This document shows positions 16,514 through 26,848 of a stretch of DNA of 32,643 nucleotides, in pieces (positions within the stretch are counted from its first letter, which is position 1; each line of letters starts with the position of its first letter). Location: assembly GCA_029261965.1 (NCBI GenBank), contig JAJDAH010000004.1, forward strand, positions 1 to 32,643. Direction: 5' to 3'. The notes beneath the pieces were generated by a model, which saw nothing but the letters and a program-made list of their open reading frames with translations, made no database searches and was not told where the DNA came from. This stretch comes from Polyangiaceae bacterium. Its GTDB lineage: Bacteria; Myxococcota_A; Polyangia; Polyangiales; Polyangiaceae. The translations under genes and the position numbers were made by a program.

Positions 16514-17596
16514 GTGTCAGACAGGGTCGTGCTGGGCGCGACAATCGAACGGCTGCGCGGTCGGGTGACCGAGGGCCGGGAGATCCGCGTGGGGACCGAC
16601 GGGCTGCTGTTTCCAGCCAGTTGCTCGTGCTGCGGCGAACCGGCGGGAGTTTCGCGCCGAGAGACCCGAAGCGGAGACAGGCTCGCGGTCATCGTTCCCT
16701 ACTGCTCGGCCTGCCTCAAGCATGCGTCGAGCGCGTCCACCCACGTGCTCAGCGTGGCGCTGGCGTCGGCGCTCTTGGGCATGGCGGCGACGGCTGGGCT
16801 CCCGCTAGCGTGGCCGGAGCTTTCGTTTGTCGGGTTCGTTCCCCTGGCGGTGAGCTTCGGTCTGCTCCCCGTCGGCTTCGCTGCGCTCTGGCGCCGCTCT
16901 CGGGCGTCGGGTCACGCCGCGATTACCCGCGCCGCGTGGTTCACTCGGTCGGGCCGCTTGTTCCTGGTTTCCTCGCGCTTCGCGTCGGAGCTCGCCGACG
17001 CTAATGGGCTCGATGCCGAACCCGCGCGGGGGCGTGAGCCGTGGTTGAGCCCTTGGATGGCGAATGGTGCCTTGCTCGCGTTCATTGCGGCGCCGTCGCT
17101 CTACTACTTGCACCACCCGACACTGCGCATCGTGAACCTCACGCCGCACCGAATAGAAGTGTTCGTGGACGACCGCGGCGTCGCCGAGCTCGGCCCGAGC
17201 ACCGCTGAGAGCCCCGCTGCCGGCGTGGAAATCCGCGTGGCGTCAGGGCGCCGCAAGATTCAGGCGCGGGCGGCGAGCGGCGAGGTGGTTCACCTGGATG
17301 TCGCCGACGTCGTCAGCGGCGCCGCCCACCTCTACGCCCCTGGCGCGGTCGGCGTTTGCTTCTGGTTGGAGACGACGGCGTATGGTCGCCACGGTCAACA
17401 CCGAAGCGTCGCGCCGCTGGAGCCCGAACGACGCTTTTGGGTGCTGTCGGAGCGTGTCGATACATGGTTCAGCCCCAACCCGCCGCCCGAGGAGCTCGAC
17501 GCCCGTTCGAGCGGGGGGACCCTCACCGCGTTGCGCCAGGCACCTTGTGTGGAGGCGCCGAACCCCGTACGGCGCGCTAGCACTTTGCACGAATGA
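16514..17596 (+). CDS. Unknown membrane protein with N-terminal zinc-ribbon-like cysteines
   Basis: Not a family I can name. A GTG at 16514 gives 360 residues. The N-terminus has paired cysteines SCSCCG (37, 39, 40) and YCSAC (64, 67) spaced like a zinc ribbon. Hydrophobic segments follow at about 78-97, 104-125 and 182-199. The C-terminal half, after the last segment, is predicted beta-rich ([19 protein letters not shown] and later repeats of short strands), somewhat like PEGA-type surface domains. It is 25 nt upstream of grpE on the same strand, so it may be the first gene of the grpE-dnaK cluster. Its role there is unknown. Confidence 0.75.
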   Translation: MSDRVVLGATIERLRGRVTEGREIRVGTDGLLFPASCSCCGEPAGVSRRETRSGDRLAVIVPYCSACLKHASSASTHVLSVALASALLGMAATAGLPLAWPELSFVGFVPLAVSFGLLPVGFAALWRRSRASGHAAITRAAWFTRSGRLFLVSSRFASELADANGLDAEPARGREPWLSPWMANGALLAFIAAPSLYYLHHPTLRIVNLTPHRIEVFVDDRGVAELGPSTAESPAAGVEIRVASGRRKIQARAASGEVVHLDVADVVSGAAHLYAPGAVGVCFWLETTAYGRHGQHRSVAPLEPERRFWVLSERVDTWFSPNPPPEELDARSSGGTLTALRQAPCVEAPNPVRRASTLHE

Positions 17597-17621
17597 AGCG
17601 TTACATGTAGTAGTCGGAACC

Positions 17622-18311
17622 GTGCAGGCCGCGGACGACGACGAATACCCCGACTCGGGGGCCAACGGAGCGGCGCCCTCCGATTCCACGCCCCCGGACG
17701 CCGAGGACGCCGAAACTCCCGAAGAGCCCAAGGATCCCCTGGAGGAGGCGAAGGCAGAGGCGACTCGTTTCCGCGAGCAATTGCTCCGCACGGCCGCGGA
17801 CTTCGATAACTTCCGCAAGCGGAACCGTCGCGAGCTAGAAGACGCCGATCGGCGAGGTCGCGAGGACATGCTCAAGGAGCTGCTCCCGGTATTCGACAAC
17901 CTCGAGCGAGCCGCGAGCCACGCGGTGACCGCCTCGGACGTCGCTTCGCTGGGCGAGGGCATCCGAATGGTGCTCCGCCAGTTCTCCGACGTGCTCGGCC
18001 GGCTGCAAATCGAGCGTATCGAGTCCGATGGGCAGATGTTCGATCCGATGGTGCACGAGGCCATCCAACAGCTCGAGACGACCGAGCACCCGCCGGGTAC
18101 GATCACCGCGGAGGTGCAGGCCGGCTATCGCCTGGGAGATCACTTGATCCGGCCTGCCATGGTCGTGGTCGCCAAGGCGCCCATCGAGCCCGAGCCGGGG
18201 CCCCCGGCGACCGAGGATGGCGGGGATGACGGGGCGGCGGCCGATGAACCCTCCTCGCCGTCGAACGATTCTGCCGACGCGGAAGAGGAATCCGCGCCAG
18301 AGTCGAGCTGA
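17622..18311 (+). CDS. grpE: Nucleotide exchange factor GrpE
   Basis: Releases ADP from DnaK. The GTG at 17622 opens [13 protein letters not shown]; the frame runs further upstream, but that part overlaps the previous gene. The core (about residues 45-185) has the long coiled-coil helix ([20 protein letters not shown]) and the signature region [11 protein letters not shown]...[18 protein letters not shown]. At 229 residues it is longer than usual because both ends carry acidic, Pro/Ser-rich, likely disordered tails. It precedes dnaK by a 115-nt spacer in which I see no CIRCE element. Confidence 0.94.
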   Translation: MQAADDDEYPDSGANGAAPSDSTPPDAEDAETPEEPKDPLEEAKAEATRFREQLLRTAADFDNFRKRNRRELEDADRRGREDMLKELLPVFDNLERAASHAVTASDVASLGEGIRMVLRQFSDVLGRLQIERIESDGQMFDPMVHEAIQQLETTEHPPGTITAEVQAGYRLGDHLIRPAMVVVAKAPIEPEPGPPATEDGGDDGAAADEPSSPSNDSADAEEESAPESS

Positions 18312-18426
18312 CACCGTTGTTTCGCCCAAAATAGCAGAAACTACGCATCCATCGCTTGCCGGATACCGATGGTCGCGACTGCCTTCGCGAGAGACTTTCG
18401 TCGGGCTATGCTTCCCGACCTTCCGA
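18312..18426 (+). promoter_or_regulatory. grpE-dnaK spacer, possible internal dnaK promoter
   Basis: At 115 nt this is the longest gap in the cluster. It has no CIRCE (GCACTC-N9-GAGTGC) and no clear sigma-32 consensus. A TATGCT hexamer near 18407 could be a -10 box but lacks a matching -35. No good Shine-Dalgarno sequence precedes the dnaK ATG. Confidence 0.25.
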
Positions 18427-20280
18427 ATGGGCAAGATCATCGGCATCGACCTCGGCACGACGAACTCGTGCGTCGCGGTCCTCGAAGCGCGCGGTACCGA
18501 CGGTGAGCCCGAGGTCAAGGTCATCCCGAACTCCGACGGTGCGCGCACGACGCCTTCGGTGCTCGCGTTCACGACTTCCGACGAACGCCTCGTCGGTCAG
18601 GTGGCCAAGCGGCAAGCGACGACCAACCCGACCAACACCGTCAGCGCCGTCAAGAGACTCATGGGCCAGCGCTTCGATGCGCCGGAGGTAAAGACTCAGG
18701 CGGCTTCGGTAGCTTACGAGATCGTCGAAGCCGACAACGGTGACGCTTGGGTCAAAGTCCGGGACAAGCAGATGTCGCCGCCGGAGATGTCCGCGATGCT
18801 CCTGACGGCCATGCGCGAGATCGCCGAGGCCTACATCGGCGAGCCAGTCAGCGAGGCCATCGTCACGGTCCCCGCCTACTTCGACGACGCCCAGCGCCAG
18901 GCCACGAAGGACGCGGGCAAGATCGCTGGACTCGACGTCAAGCGCATCATCAACGAGCCCACGGCTGCATCGCTCGCCTATGGGCTCGACGCCAAGGAGG
19001 CCGAGCGGATCGCGGTCTACGATCTGGGCGGAGGCACGTTCGACATTTCGATTCTAGAGATCGCCAAGGGCGTCTTCAACGTGAAGTCCACCGGCGGCGA
19101 CACTCACCTCGGTGGCGAGGACTTCGACATCAGGATCCTCGAAAAGCTCTCGGCCGAGTTCGAGAAGGAGCACGGGATAAAGCTCCTCGAGGACCGCATG
19201 GCTCTGCAGCGCCTGAAAGAAGCGGCAGAGAAAGCCAAGCACGAGCTCAGCTCTTCGCTCGAGACCGAGATCAACATTCCCTTCATCGCCACCGGCGAAT
19301 CCGGGCCGATGCATCTCGAGCGCACGATGAAAAGGAGTGAGCTCGAGATACTGACGCGCGATCTGGTCGAACGCACCATCGAGGCCTGCCAAAGGACGCT
19401 CGACGACGCGAAGGTCAAACCGGAGGACATCGACGAGGTAGTACTCGTTGGCGGCATGACACGCATGCCGGCGGTGCAGAAGGCGGTCAAAGAGCTGTTC
19501 GGTCGGGACCCCAACAAGGGCGTCAATCCCGACGAGGTCGTTGCGGTCGGCGCGGCCATCCAAGGCGGTGCGCTCGGCGGAGAAATCGACGAGGTCCTGC
19601 TGCTCGATGTGTCTCCGCTATCGATCGGTGTCGAGACCGGTGGCGGTGTGTTCACCAAGCTCATCCCCCGCAACACGACCATCCCGACGGAAAAGGCAGA
19701 GATCTTCACGACGAGTGTCGACAACCAGCCCTTCGTGCCGGTCCACGTTCTGCAGGGCGAGCGCGAAATGGCTGCGGACAACCGCAGCCTCGCCCGGTTC
19801 GAGCTCACGGGGATCCCGCCGGCACCTCGCGGGGTGCCGAAGATTCAGGTGACGTTTCAAGTCGACGCCGAGGGGATCCTCAGCGTCGAAGCCAAGGACC
19901 TCGGGACGGGCAAGGCCCAAACCATCAGCATCACTCCCACCAGTGGCCTGACCCAGGACGAGGTCGACCGCCTCGTGGGCGAGGGGGAGAAGTTCAAGGA
20001 AACGGACGAGCTTCGCCGTGAGCTCGCCGAGCTCAACAACCAGGCCGAGACTCTCATCTACACGACCGACCAGGCGATCGAAGGCTATTCGGACTTGCTC
20101 GAGCCCGAGAAAGTCGAGTCGATCAAAGCGGACGTCGATGCACTCCGGCAGGTCCTGGCCGGAGGCAGCGACATCGACGCCATCCGCGACGCTTACACAC
20201 GCCTCGAGACGCGCACCTTCGAAATCGCCGAGGCGATGTACGGCAGCGAGGGCGAGTCCGACGGACAGTCCGAAGGGTGA
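18427..20280 (+). CDS. dnaK: Chaperone protein DnaK (Hsp70)
   Basis: ATP-driven chaperone. The ATG at 18427 gives 617 residues beginning [18 protein letters not shown], the first Hsp70 signature; the frame extends upstream without homology. The other signatures are present: [13 protein letters not shown] and [14 protein letters not shown]. The substrate-binding beta domain includes the [15 protein letters not shown] region and the helical lid follows. The C-terminus ends in [10 protein letters not shown] instead of the usual EEVKDK-like tail, so it may lack that co-chaperone-contact motif. Its stop overlaps the GTG of kinase 2 (GTGA at 20277-20280). Confidence 0.97.
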   Translation: MGKIIGIDLGTTNSCVAVLEARGTDGEPEVKVIPNSDGARTTPSVLAFTTSDERLVGQVAKRQATTNPTNTVSAVKRLMGQRFDAPEVKTQAASVAYEIVEADNGDAWVKVRDKQMSPPEMSAMLLTAMREIAEAYIGEPVSEAIVTVPAYFDDAQRQATKDAGKIAGLDVKRIINEPTAASLAYGLDAKEAERIAVYDLGGGTFDISILEIAKGVFNVKSTGGDTHLGGEDFDIRILEKLSAEFEKEHGIKLLEDRMALQRLKEAAEKAKHELSSSLETEINIPFIATGESGPMHLERTMKRSELEILTRDLVERTIEACQRTLDDAKVKPEDIDEVVLVGGMTRMPAVQKAVKELFGRDPNKGVNPDEVVAVGAAIQGGALGGEIDEVLLLDVSPLSIGVETGGGVFTKLIPRNTTIPTEKAEIFTTSVDNQPFVPVHVLQGEREMAADNRSLARFELTGIPPAPRGVPKIQVTFQVDAEGILSVEAKDLGTGKAQTISITPTSGLTQDEVDRLVGEGEKFKETDELRRELAELNNQAETLIYTTDQAIEGYSDLLEPEKVESIKADVDALRQVLAGGSDIDAIRDAYTRLETRTFEIAEAMYGSEGESDGQSEG

Positions 20281-23200
20281 CGGACAACTCGAGCTCTTCC
20301 ACTCGCTACGGCCGTTACCAACTACTCGAGCTGCTCGGCCGAGGGGGGATGGCCGAGGTTTTTCGTGCCAAGAGCTTCGGCGTCGAGGGCTTCGAAAAGA
20401 CGCTGGTCATCAAGCGGATCTTGCCGGAGCTGTCTCGCGACAAGAAGTTCGTCGACATGTTCATCCGCGAAGCCAAGCTCGCGGTTCGGCTGAGCCACGC
20501 CAACGTCGTGCAGGTCTTCGATCTGGGCCGAGTCGAACGTGGCGACTCGGAAACGACGTTCTACATGGCCATGGAGTATGTCGGCGGTTTCGACCTGGCG
20601 ACCCTTTTGTCGAGGTTTAGAAAAACCGGACATCCGTCCCCAACGGAGCTCTGCGTCTACGTGGCGGCCGAAGCGGCGAAGGGGCTCGACCACGCCCACC
20701 GCCGGCGCGACGAAAAGCTCATGTCCCTGGGCATCGTGCACCGAGACGTGAGCCCGCAGAACATCCTCTTGAGCTGGGACGGCGAGGTGAAAATCACGGA
20801 TTTCGGTATCGCCAAAGCGCGGCACGAAGTCGGCGACCCCAGCCGTGCGCTGGTCGGAAAGTACGCCTACATGAGCCCCGAGCAGGCGCTTCGGGGGGAC
20901 GTGGGCCCTGCGAGCGACATTTTTTCGCTGGGCACGGTTCTCTACGAGGCCATTGCTGGCCAAAATCCATTTTTTTCGTCCGATCCCGAGGAGACGCTCC
21001 AACGGGTGAGGTCGGCCGTCGTGCGCCCGATCACCGACGCTCGGCCCGATGTGGGACCCGAGCTGGCCGGCCTCGTCGCGCGCGCCATGGCGGTGGACCC
21101 CGCGGATCGTTTTACGAGCGTCGCCGACATGTACGAAGCGCTGCTGGCTCAACAGTACGCCTCGGGGGCTCGGTTCGGTGCCGGAGACTTGTCGACGTTC
21201 ATGGAGCGCTTTCGCGATGTGGCCGCGGCTGCCGACGCTGAAATCGACGAGCTTCTGGAACAACCCACCAGCGTCGAAAACGTTGCGCCGGACACCTTCG
21301 TGGAGGACCGAGACAATCCGACGTCGACGGTTCCCAGCCGCCGCGAGATTTCCGTCCTGGTGCTCGCGCTCCCTGCCGGCGCCGGCGAGGCGGCAGAGCG
21401 CCGGGTAGAACAGTTGATGGCGCGCTACGGCGCTCACATCGCCTCCCGCCAACCCACCGAGGTCGTCGGGCTTTTCGGCCTCGAAGAGGCGGACGGCCGA
21501 GACATCGAAAACGCGGTCCGGTGCGCCCTCGAGATCGTGCACGCCACGGGTGACGTTCAGAGTGGCGCGGCGATCGTGGTTGGTGGTCTCCGAGTCGAGC
21601 GTGATCGCGCGCTCGATCTCGAGCAAGCGGGCGAACTCACCACCGCCGCACGTCAGCTAGCGTCACCCGGTCAAGTGGTCGTGTCCGCGCGGGCGGGCAA
21701 GGCCGTGCGCAAGAAGTTCACGATGGAGGGCGCGGGGGAATCGCGCCTGGTGACCGGTGTCAAAGAAGAGGATCTCGGACCGTTCGTCGGGCGTCGCACC
21801 GAGCTCAAGGCGCTCGGCGATGCCGTGAGCGAAGCGGCTCGGGGCAAGCTCGTCGTGCTCGGCCTCGTCGGCGAGCACGGCACCGGGAAAACCCGATTCG
21901 TCTACGAGGTTCGTCGCCGGCTCGACCGCGGCGCTGGAAGCGTCGGTTTCTACGTTGCGGACTGCTCGCCGCGGGGTCGAGAGCTGCCTTTCAGCGGTGT
22001 CGTGTCGATGTTGCGCAGTCTGGCTGGCGTGCGCGAAAGCGATTCCACTCATCGGACCTCGGGTGTCGCTCACGCGCTGCGTGCGCTCGGTCTCGTCGAG
22101 GACGAAGTGGACATCATCCTCGCTCACTTGGGGGTGACGCCGGCTCGCACGCCCCAGGTGACCGCCAACTCGCTGCGAGCTGCGGTCGGGCGTGTGCTCC
22201 GGAGCCTCGCCCGCGATCGGCCGCACCTGTTCGTGTGGGACAACGCCCAGGAGCTCGACGCCGAAAGCGCGACCTTGCTCGAAGCCGTGGCGGCCCAGCT
22301 CCAGGGCTCGCGGGCCGTCCTTTTGTTCGCGGCTCGCCCACGCGAGAACGCACCCTACAACAAGGTGCCGGGATATCGCGAAATCGAGCTCGGGGCGTTG
22401 AGTGCCGAGGAGGTGCTGCGGCTCGTAGGCCTGAGGGTCGGCGCAGAGAACGTGCCCCACGAGTTGGTGCACTTCGTGCTCGAACGCGCCGGCGGTCACC
22501 CCATGTTCGTCGAAGAGCTCTTGCACGACGTCGTCGAATCCGGCGCGGTCATCGTTCAGGGCAATTCGATAACGGCGCTCCGGTTGCACGACGTGCACAC
22601 CGTCCCGCGGTCGCTCTCCGCGCTCTTGGGGGACAGGTTCCAGCGGCTTCCGGAAGATCAGCGCAACGTATTGGTGTCGGCGGCGATCATCGGCTCACCG
22701 ATGGACACGGCCGTCTTGGCCAGCATGCTCAAGCTCCCGATTGGTGCGGTGAACCGAGCCGCCGAGCAGCTGCAGAAACAGAAGCTGCTCCGACGAGACG
22801 GCCCGGTCACGCTCCGGTTCTGGTCCGCGCTGTTCGCCGAGGTGATCGAGTCCGAGCTCGACGCCGAGGGGAGAAAACAGCTGCACCAACGAGCGGCGGA
22901 CGCTTACCGCGCGGTTCTCGGCGAGGACATCGATTCTCAGGCTTCTCGCGTGGCCAGGCATCTCGAAGAGGCCGGCCGCACGGGTGAGGCGGCGACGTTC
23001 TACGCCAAGGGCGGTCTCGAGGATTTTCGTGCGCGGCGCCTCGAGCAGGCTGCGGTGGCGTTGGCTCGCGCGGTCGACCTCGTGGACTTCGCCGATCACC
23101 CCGCCGAAGAGACTCTGGAATGGATTACGACGTTGTCGTTGGCGCTTCGGCACCTTCGTAGCGGAGAAGGATTGTCGGACCTGGTCCTGCGCGTCGTGGA

Positions 23201-24095
23201 GAAGGTGCGCCGCTCTGCCGCTTTCGACGACGTGACTCGCTCACGGGCCTACATTTCGATGGCGCTCATGCTCGGCTCGCTCAACCACTACGACGAAGCG
23301 CATCTGTTGCTCGCCAAAGCGGTCGAGACGAGCTCGTCCGCGGAGCTTTCGCTCGCGACCTGCATGGCCGAGGGCGAGCTCGCGCTCCGCCAGGGTGATT
23401 TTCGACTGGCAGTGCAAGCCTTTGGAAAGGCCGAGGTGCCCGCCGACGACCCGGCCGACCAACATCGGCGCTTGGTGTCGATCGCCCACTCGTTTGCTGG
23501 TTCGGGGGACCATGCGCAGGCCCTCGCGGCGATCCAGCAGGCTTCGCTCGTCGCTGGGGCAGAGGACCCTGTGCTCGCCTGCGAACGGACCAAGGTGCAC
23601 GCGCTCATCCTGGCGTTTCGGCGCGACTGGGCCGGTTGCGCCGAGGCCGCCGAGCAGGCCGCCGAGCAGGGCAGGGCGGCGGGAATCGGCCACGAGCTCG
23701 CCGTCAATCTTCACAACCGCGGCGAGTCCCTCCTGCGAATGGAGGACCACGCGCGCGCCTACGTGGCGTTTCAAGAGTCCTTGGCCGCGTCCACTCAGAT
23801 GGGCAGTGACCGCCTCGTGAACATCAACCGGATGTTCATCGCCTATCTCGACGGTCTCAAGGGCTCGCCGAGCGCGGCGGAGGCGCTCGAGGAACGCATC
23901 ACGCTCGCCGAGCAGCGGCGCTGGACTTGGGACGCCTTGTCGGGGCGTTTCTGGCTTGGCCGCCTCCTGGTGCATCAGGGGGACCGCGCCGGCGCCAAAC
24001 GCGAGCTCGACCGGGCGAGCGCGATGGCCGAGGCGAGTCAGAACGGCATGGCGATCGAGGATTGCCGAAGCGAGCTCGAAAGGCTCGGTGTCTGA
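20277..24095 (+). CDS. Giant Ser/Thr kinase: kinase, degenerate cyclase-homology, AAA ATPase, TPR (kinase 2)
   Basis: A 1272-residue paralogue in layout of the kinase at 7455-11930. The Hanks-type kinase (about 14-290) has glycine loop GRGGMAEV, Lys46, HRD at 155-157, DFG at 175-177 and SPE at 200-202, so it should be active. Residues about 355-495 resemble a shortened class III cyclase domain ([11 protein letters not shown]; later [20 protein letters not shown]), with alanine (364) at the first metal-Asp position. An AAA_16-like ATPase follows, with [11 protein letters not shown], Walker A GEHGTGKT (532-539) and Walker [12 protein letters not shown]. The last ~500 residues are TPR-like. GTG start overlaps the dnaK stop by four bases, so translation is probably coupled to dnaK. 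Confidence 0.93.
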   Translation: MTDNSSSSTRYGRYQLLELLGRGGMAEVFRAKSFGVEGFEKTLVIKRILPELSRDKKFVDMFIREAKLAVRLSHANVVQVFDLGRVERGDSETTFYMAMEYVGGFDLATLLSRFRKTGHPSPTELCVYVAAEAAKGLDHAHRRRDEKLMSLGIVHRDVSPQNILLSWDGEVKITDFGIAKARHEVGDPSRALVGKYAYMSPEQALRGDVGPASDIFSLGTVLYEAIAGQNPFFSSDPEETLQRVRSAVVRPITDARPDVGPELAGLVARAMAVDPADRFTSVADMYEALLAQQYASGARFGAGDLSTFMERFRDVAAAADAEIDELLEQPTSVENVAPDTFVEDRDNPTSTVPSRREISVLVLALPAGAGEAAERRVEQLMARYGAHIASRQPTEVVGLFGLEEADGRDIENAVRCALEIVHATGDVQSGAAIVVGGLRVERDRALDLEQAGELTTAARQLASPGQVVVSARAGKAVRKKFTMEGAGESRLVTGVKEEDLGPFVGRRTELKALGDAVSEAARGKLVVLGLVGEHGTGKTRFVYEVRRRLDRGAGSVGFYVADCSPRGRELPFSGVVSMLRSLAGVRESDSTHRTSGVAHALRALGLVEDEVDIILAHLGVTPARTPQVTANSLRAAVGRVLRSLARDRPHLFVWDNAQELDAESATLLEAVAAQLQGSRAVLLFAARPRENAPYNKVPGYREIELGALSAEEVLRLVGLRVGAENVPHELVHFVLERAGGHPMFVEELLHDVVESGAVIVQGNSITALRLHDVHTVPRSLSALLGDRFQRLPEDQRNVLVSAAIIGSPMDTAVLASMLKLPIGAVNRAAEQLQKQKLLRRDGPVTLRFWSALFAEVIESELDAEGRKQLHQRAADAYRAVLGEDIDSQASRVARHLEEAGRTGEAATFYAKGGLEDFRARRLEQAAVALARAVDLVDFADHPAEETLEWITTLSLALRHLRSGEGLSDLVLRVVEKVRRSAAFDDVTRSRAYISMALMLGSLNHYDEAHLLLAKAVETSSSAELSLATCMAEGELALRQGDFRLAVQAFGKAEVPADDPADQHRRLVSIAHSFAGSGDHAQALAAIQQASLVAGAEDPVLACERTKVHALILAFRRDWAGCAEAAEQAAEQGRAAGIGHELAVNLHNRGESLLRMEDHARAYVAFQESLAASTQMGSDRLVNINRMFIAYLDGLKGSPSAAEALEERITLAEQRRWTWDALSGRFWLGRLLVHQGDRAGAKRELDRASAMAEASQNGMAIEDCRSELERLGV

Positions 24096-24110
24096 GTCGA
24101 GCTCGAAAGG
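24071..24110 (+). repeat. Short tandem duplication across a gene junction
   Basis: CGAGCTCGAAAGG occurs exactly at 24071-24083 and again at 24098-24110 (period 27), each followed at slightly different spacing by CTGAG. The first copy encodes the end of kinase 2; the second lies in the start of the next gene. Confidence 0.7.
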
Positions 24111-24903
24111 ACGCTCGACGGCTGAGGCGTCGTCGAGCCGGCGCTTCGGCTGGCCAATGCGGCTCTTTCTGGTTCTGTTCGTCGCCGACATGCTCGGTCG
24201 GAGCCTGATCTCCGTCACCCCCTTCGCCGACGAGTGGGGCGATGAGCTCGGGATCGACGACGTGCCGAAGCTCGTTCCCCGAGATCGAGATTCGTTGCGC
24301 TCACGAGTGTCGTCGCTCGCGGCGTTTTTCGACCCCCGCTCTGCGGGCAACTCCGCGAAGGTCGATGCGCGAGCCCGACAGCGACTGAAAACCATCGTGA
24401 CTTGGGCGGGGTTCCGGCTGGCGTTCGTCGAGGGGCTCGTGGGCATCGATCAGGACTGGCCGATGTTTTCGCCGGACATCGCGACCGAGAGCCGCCATGG
24501 GCGGTTTGAATTGCTCTATCGGGACGGCACCCAGCTCGAGGTTCGTTCGTCCACCGATCCCGAGGATCTGACTGACTTCACCAGGTTTCTCGACGAGAAG
24601 CGGCTGCAAGCGAGCGAGGCCGCCATCAGCGACGCCGATGCGCTCTTGGGGTACTGCAACATGCTCTCTCACCGGCACCCCAAGAGCCCGAGCGGTGCCG
24701 TTCTCGAGTACATCGTCGTCAGCATCGTCGAATATGCGCATCCGCCGCCGGGGGTCGAGCCCGGGGAGTTTCTCGAAGCGCAAAACGATCCGGCGAACCA
24801 ACGAATCGACCGAGACCTCTGGTACTTCGACGCCTCGACGGGCCAGGGCCGCCTCTTGATCGGCCAGAGCGGTGAGAGCGGTGAGAGTCGTGCCGGCATT
24901 TGA
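24088..24903 (+). CDS. Unknown membrane-anchored protein paired with an HTTM-type gene
   Basis: The GTG at 24088, overlapping the kinase 2 stop by 8 bases, gives 271 residues; other starts in this frame lie further inside kinase 2 or after the first helix. A Ser-rich N-terminus ([16 protein letters not shown]) leads to one hydrophobic segment (MRLFLVLFVADMLGRSLIS). The rest is soluble and includes WPMFSPDI, FELLYRDGTQLEV and a dense acidic/aromatic end. The W-x-M-F-S-P stretch resembles small proteins often found beside HTTM-domain genes (such as DUF5819-type), but I cannot assign the family firmly. The 3' end overlaps the HTTM gene by up to 32 bases, which suggests the two work as a pair. 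Confidence 0.7.
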   Translation: MSESSSKGRSTAEASSSRRFGWPMRLFLVLFVADMLGRSLISVTPFADEWGDELGIDDVPKLVPRDRDSLRSRVSSLAAFFDPRSAGNSAKVDARARQRLKTIVTWAGFRLAFVEGLVGIDQDWPMFSPDIATESRHGRFELLYRDGTQLEVRSSTDPEDLTDFTRFLDEKRLQASEAAISDADALLGYCNMLSHRHPKSPSGAVLEYIVVSIVEYAHPPPGVEPGEFLEAQNDPANQRIDRDLWYFDASTGQGRLLIGQSGESGESRAGI

Positions 24904-25828
24904 GCGCGTGCTCGCTTGGCATCGCTCGTATTGGCACTCGCCGGTCTCGCCCAAACCGCTCGCCGCGACCCGGATAGCGGTGGCCGCAGCGCTGCTCGCC
25001 GACCAGGTGTTGCAGTATCTGCCCAACCTCGAATTTCTCTACGGCCCCACCGGCGTGGCCCCGGCGGGCACCTTCGACGATCTCGCGAGGTCGAGCTGGC
25101 AGTGGCCAGCGTTGCTCTTCTCGAGCGACGACCCGCTCACTGTCGCGGGATTGTTCGCATTTTGGGTGGCGTCGACGGTGGCGTTGCTGCTCGGTTGGCA
25201 CACGCGCGTGTCTGCCGTCTTGGTATGGGTGCTCAGCAATGGTTTCATCCTGCGTAACCCCGTCGTCGCCAACGGCGGGGACGATGTCCTGAGGATCGCG
25301 CTCTTCCTCCTCGTGATTTCTCCTTCTGGTGCCGTCTGGTCCCTCGACCGCCGGCGCTCGCCAGCGGTCACGAGAATCGCTCCGTGGTCGCTCCGGCTCT
25401 TTCAGTTGCAGCTGTGCGTGATCTACCTCACCACCGGCATCCACAAAGCGCTCGGAGAAATGTGGCGTGACGGCACGGCGATGCACTACGTGCTCAATGA
25501 CATCACCACGGTCAGGTTTTCTTTCGCCGAGGTGCCGTGGCCGCTCTGGGTGACGATGCCGATGACCTACGGTGCCCTCGCGTTCGAGCTGTCGTTCGTC
25601 GTTCTCGTGGCGTGGTCACGCACCCGCCGGGCGACGCTGCTCGCGGGCATGGCGTTCCACCTCGCGATCGTCGCTGTTTTGGAAGTCGGCTGGTTCAGCT
25701 TTTACATGATCGCGATGTACGCGCCGTGGTTTTCGGCGAGCCGACTGGACGCCGTCTCGGCGACGGTGCAAAGGTTGCGGGGACGCGACGCGGGCGCGCC
25801 AGTCAGGGAAGAAGCTCCAGCAACTTGA
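24872..25828 (+). CDS. HTTM-domain (vitamin K-dependent gamma-carboxylase-like) membrane protein
   Basis: A 318-residue polytopic membrane protein. The domain is recognised from the N-terminal helix with a conserved Arg (SPKPLAATRIAVAAALLAD), the extracytoplasmic LYGPTGVAP loop, the helix LLLGWHTRVSAVLVWVLSN, and the GGDDVLRIALFLLVISPSGA segment that marks HTTM proteins. Later helices include LQLCVIYLTTGIHKALGEMW. Bacterial members are not shown to carboxylate glutamate; function is open. Three GTG codons (24872, 24881, 24890) could each start it; I use the first. It overlaps the preceding gene and, at its 3' end, overlaps the convergent epimerase gene by 26 bases. Confidence 0.85.
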   Translation: MRAVRVVPAFERVLAWHRSYWHSPVSPKPLAATRIAVAAALLADQVLQYLPNLEFLYGPTGVAPAGTFDDLARSSWQWPALLFSSDDPLTVAGLFAFWVASTVALLLGWHTRVSAVLVWVLSNGFILRNPVVANGGDDVLRIALFLLVISPSGAVWSLDRRRSPAVTRIAPWSLRLFQLQLCVIYLTTGIHKALGEMWRDGTAMHYVLNDITTVRFSFAEVPWPLWVTMPMTYGALAFELSFVVLVAWSRTRRATLLAGMAFHLAIVAVLEVGWFSFYMIAMYAPWFSASRLDAVSATVQRLRGRDAGAPVREEAPAT

Positions 25829-26840
25829 GCACGCCGAGCTTCACCGGGGAGCGATGGTGCGAAGCGTCGGTGCGCTTCATGACCTCGTCGCGATGCTCGA
25901 TGTACCAGTCGTAGCTTTCCGAAATCATTTCCTCGCTCGAGTACTGCGGCTTCCAGTCGAGGGTTTCCATCGTTTCTCGGATGTCGAAGAACATCGACCG
26001 GCCGTACATGAGCGTGTGGTAGTCGCCGAGCGGCGAGACGCCGAGCTTGCTGGTCGCGGCCATGGCGAGCTGGGTCGCGCGGAACGGGAGCGAACGGACC
26101 GACGAGCCGGTGCCGGCGTGTCGAGCTAGCCCTTCGAGCAGCTCTCGCATCGTGCCGAAGCGGTCAGTTCCGACGAGGTATTCGCCCGAAGCGTCTCTCG
26201 CGTCGGCTTTCAAGCACGCGCTCGCGAGGTCGTCGGCGTGAACGAACTGGTAGACGTTGTCGCCGCCGCCGAGCACGTACACCGGTCTCCCTCGCCGGAT
26301 CCATTCGAACAGGATCTGAAAGATGCCGAGCCTCCCGTGGCCGAGCACCGTTCTAGGGCGCACGACATCGACCTGAAGCCCACGCTTGCGCATTTCGATT
26401 CCGAGACGCTCCCCGGCGAGCTTGGCGCGGCCGTATTCTTCCTGGGGCATGGGTTCTGTCGAAGCGTCCACCGGATTGCGGTCCGGAACGCCGTATATGG
26501 CGCTCGAGGACACCAGGACGACCTTGCGCACTCCCTCGGCCAAGGCGGCCGACAGGACGTTTCTCGTCCCGTCCACGTTGACCGACCAGAATTGATCGCG
26601 GTCTTTGGCCAGTGGCACCTGGGCGACGTCGTGGTGCACGACCTCGACTCCCTCGAGCGCGCGGCGAACCAGAGCTTCGTCCCGCACGTCGCCCTGGAGG
26701 AGCTCGACGTCGGCGGAGCGGTTGTCGTTTGCGACCAGGTCGAGAATGCGCACCTCGTCGCCGCGCTCTCGTAGGCGTTCGACGACGACCTCGCCGAAGT
26801 AGCCGGACCCGCCGGTGACGAGCGTCCTCACCCGACGCAA
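25803..26840 (-). CDS. NAD-dependent epimerase/dehydratase (extended SDR)
   Basis: A 345-residue Rossmann-fold enzyme of the nucleotide-sugar or sterol-type extended SDR family. Visible: dinucleotide motif TGGSGYFG (9-16), an acidic residue after the second strand, catalytic serines in VLVSSSAIYG (111-113), and the YxxxK pair Tyr136/Lys140. The C-terminal part (VYQFVHADDLASACL, then a substrate-domain with LDWKPQYSSEEMI) is typical. No sugar pathway genes are adjacent, so the substrate is unknown. It lies downstream of dnaA on the same strand, separated by two hairpins. Confidence 0.92.
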   Translation of the reverse strand: MRRVRTLVTGGSGYFGEVVVERLRERGDEVRILDLVANDNRSADVELLQGDVRDEALVRRALEGVEVVHHDVAQVPLAKDRDQFWSVNVDGTRNVLSAALAEGVRKVVLVSSSAIYGVPDRNPVDASTEPMPQEEYGRAKLAGERLGIEMRKRGLQVDVVRPRTVLGHGRLGIFQILFEWIRRGRPVYVLGGGDNVYQFVHADDLASACLKADARDASGEYLVGTDRFGTMRELLEGLARHAGTGSSVRSLPFRATQLAMAATSKLGVSPLGDYHTLMYGRSMFFDIRETMETLDWKPQYSSEEMISESYDWYIEHRDEVMKRTDASHHRSPVKLGVLKLLELLP

Positions 26841-26848
26841 CGTAGCAG

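Noticed and set aside
17243-18106. Serine-rich 287-codon frame opposite grpE
   Set aside because: Low-complexity antisense reading of the grpE coiled coil.
18312-18426. CIRCE or heat-shock promoter before dnaK
   Set aside because: No GCACTC-N9-GAGTGC repeat and no sigma-32-like pair could be found.
20322-21626. 434-codon open frame on the minus strand
   Set aside because: Antisense to the kinase 2 catalytic domain; no homology visible.
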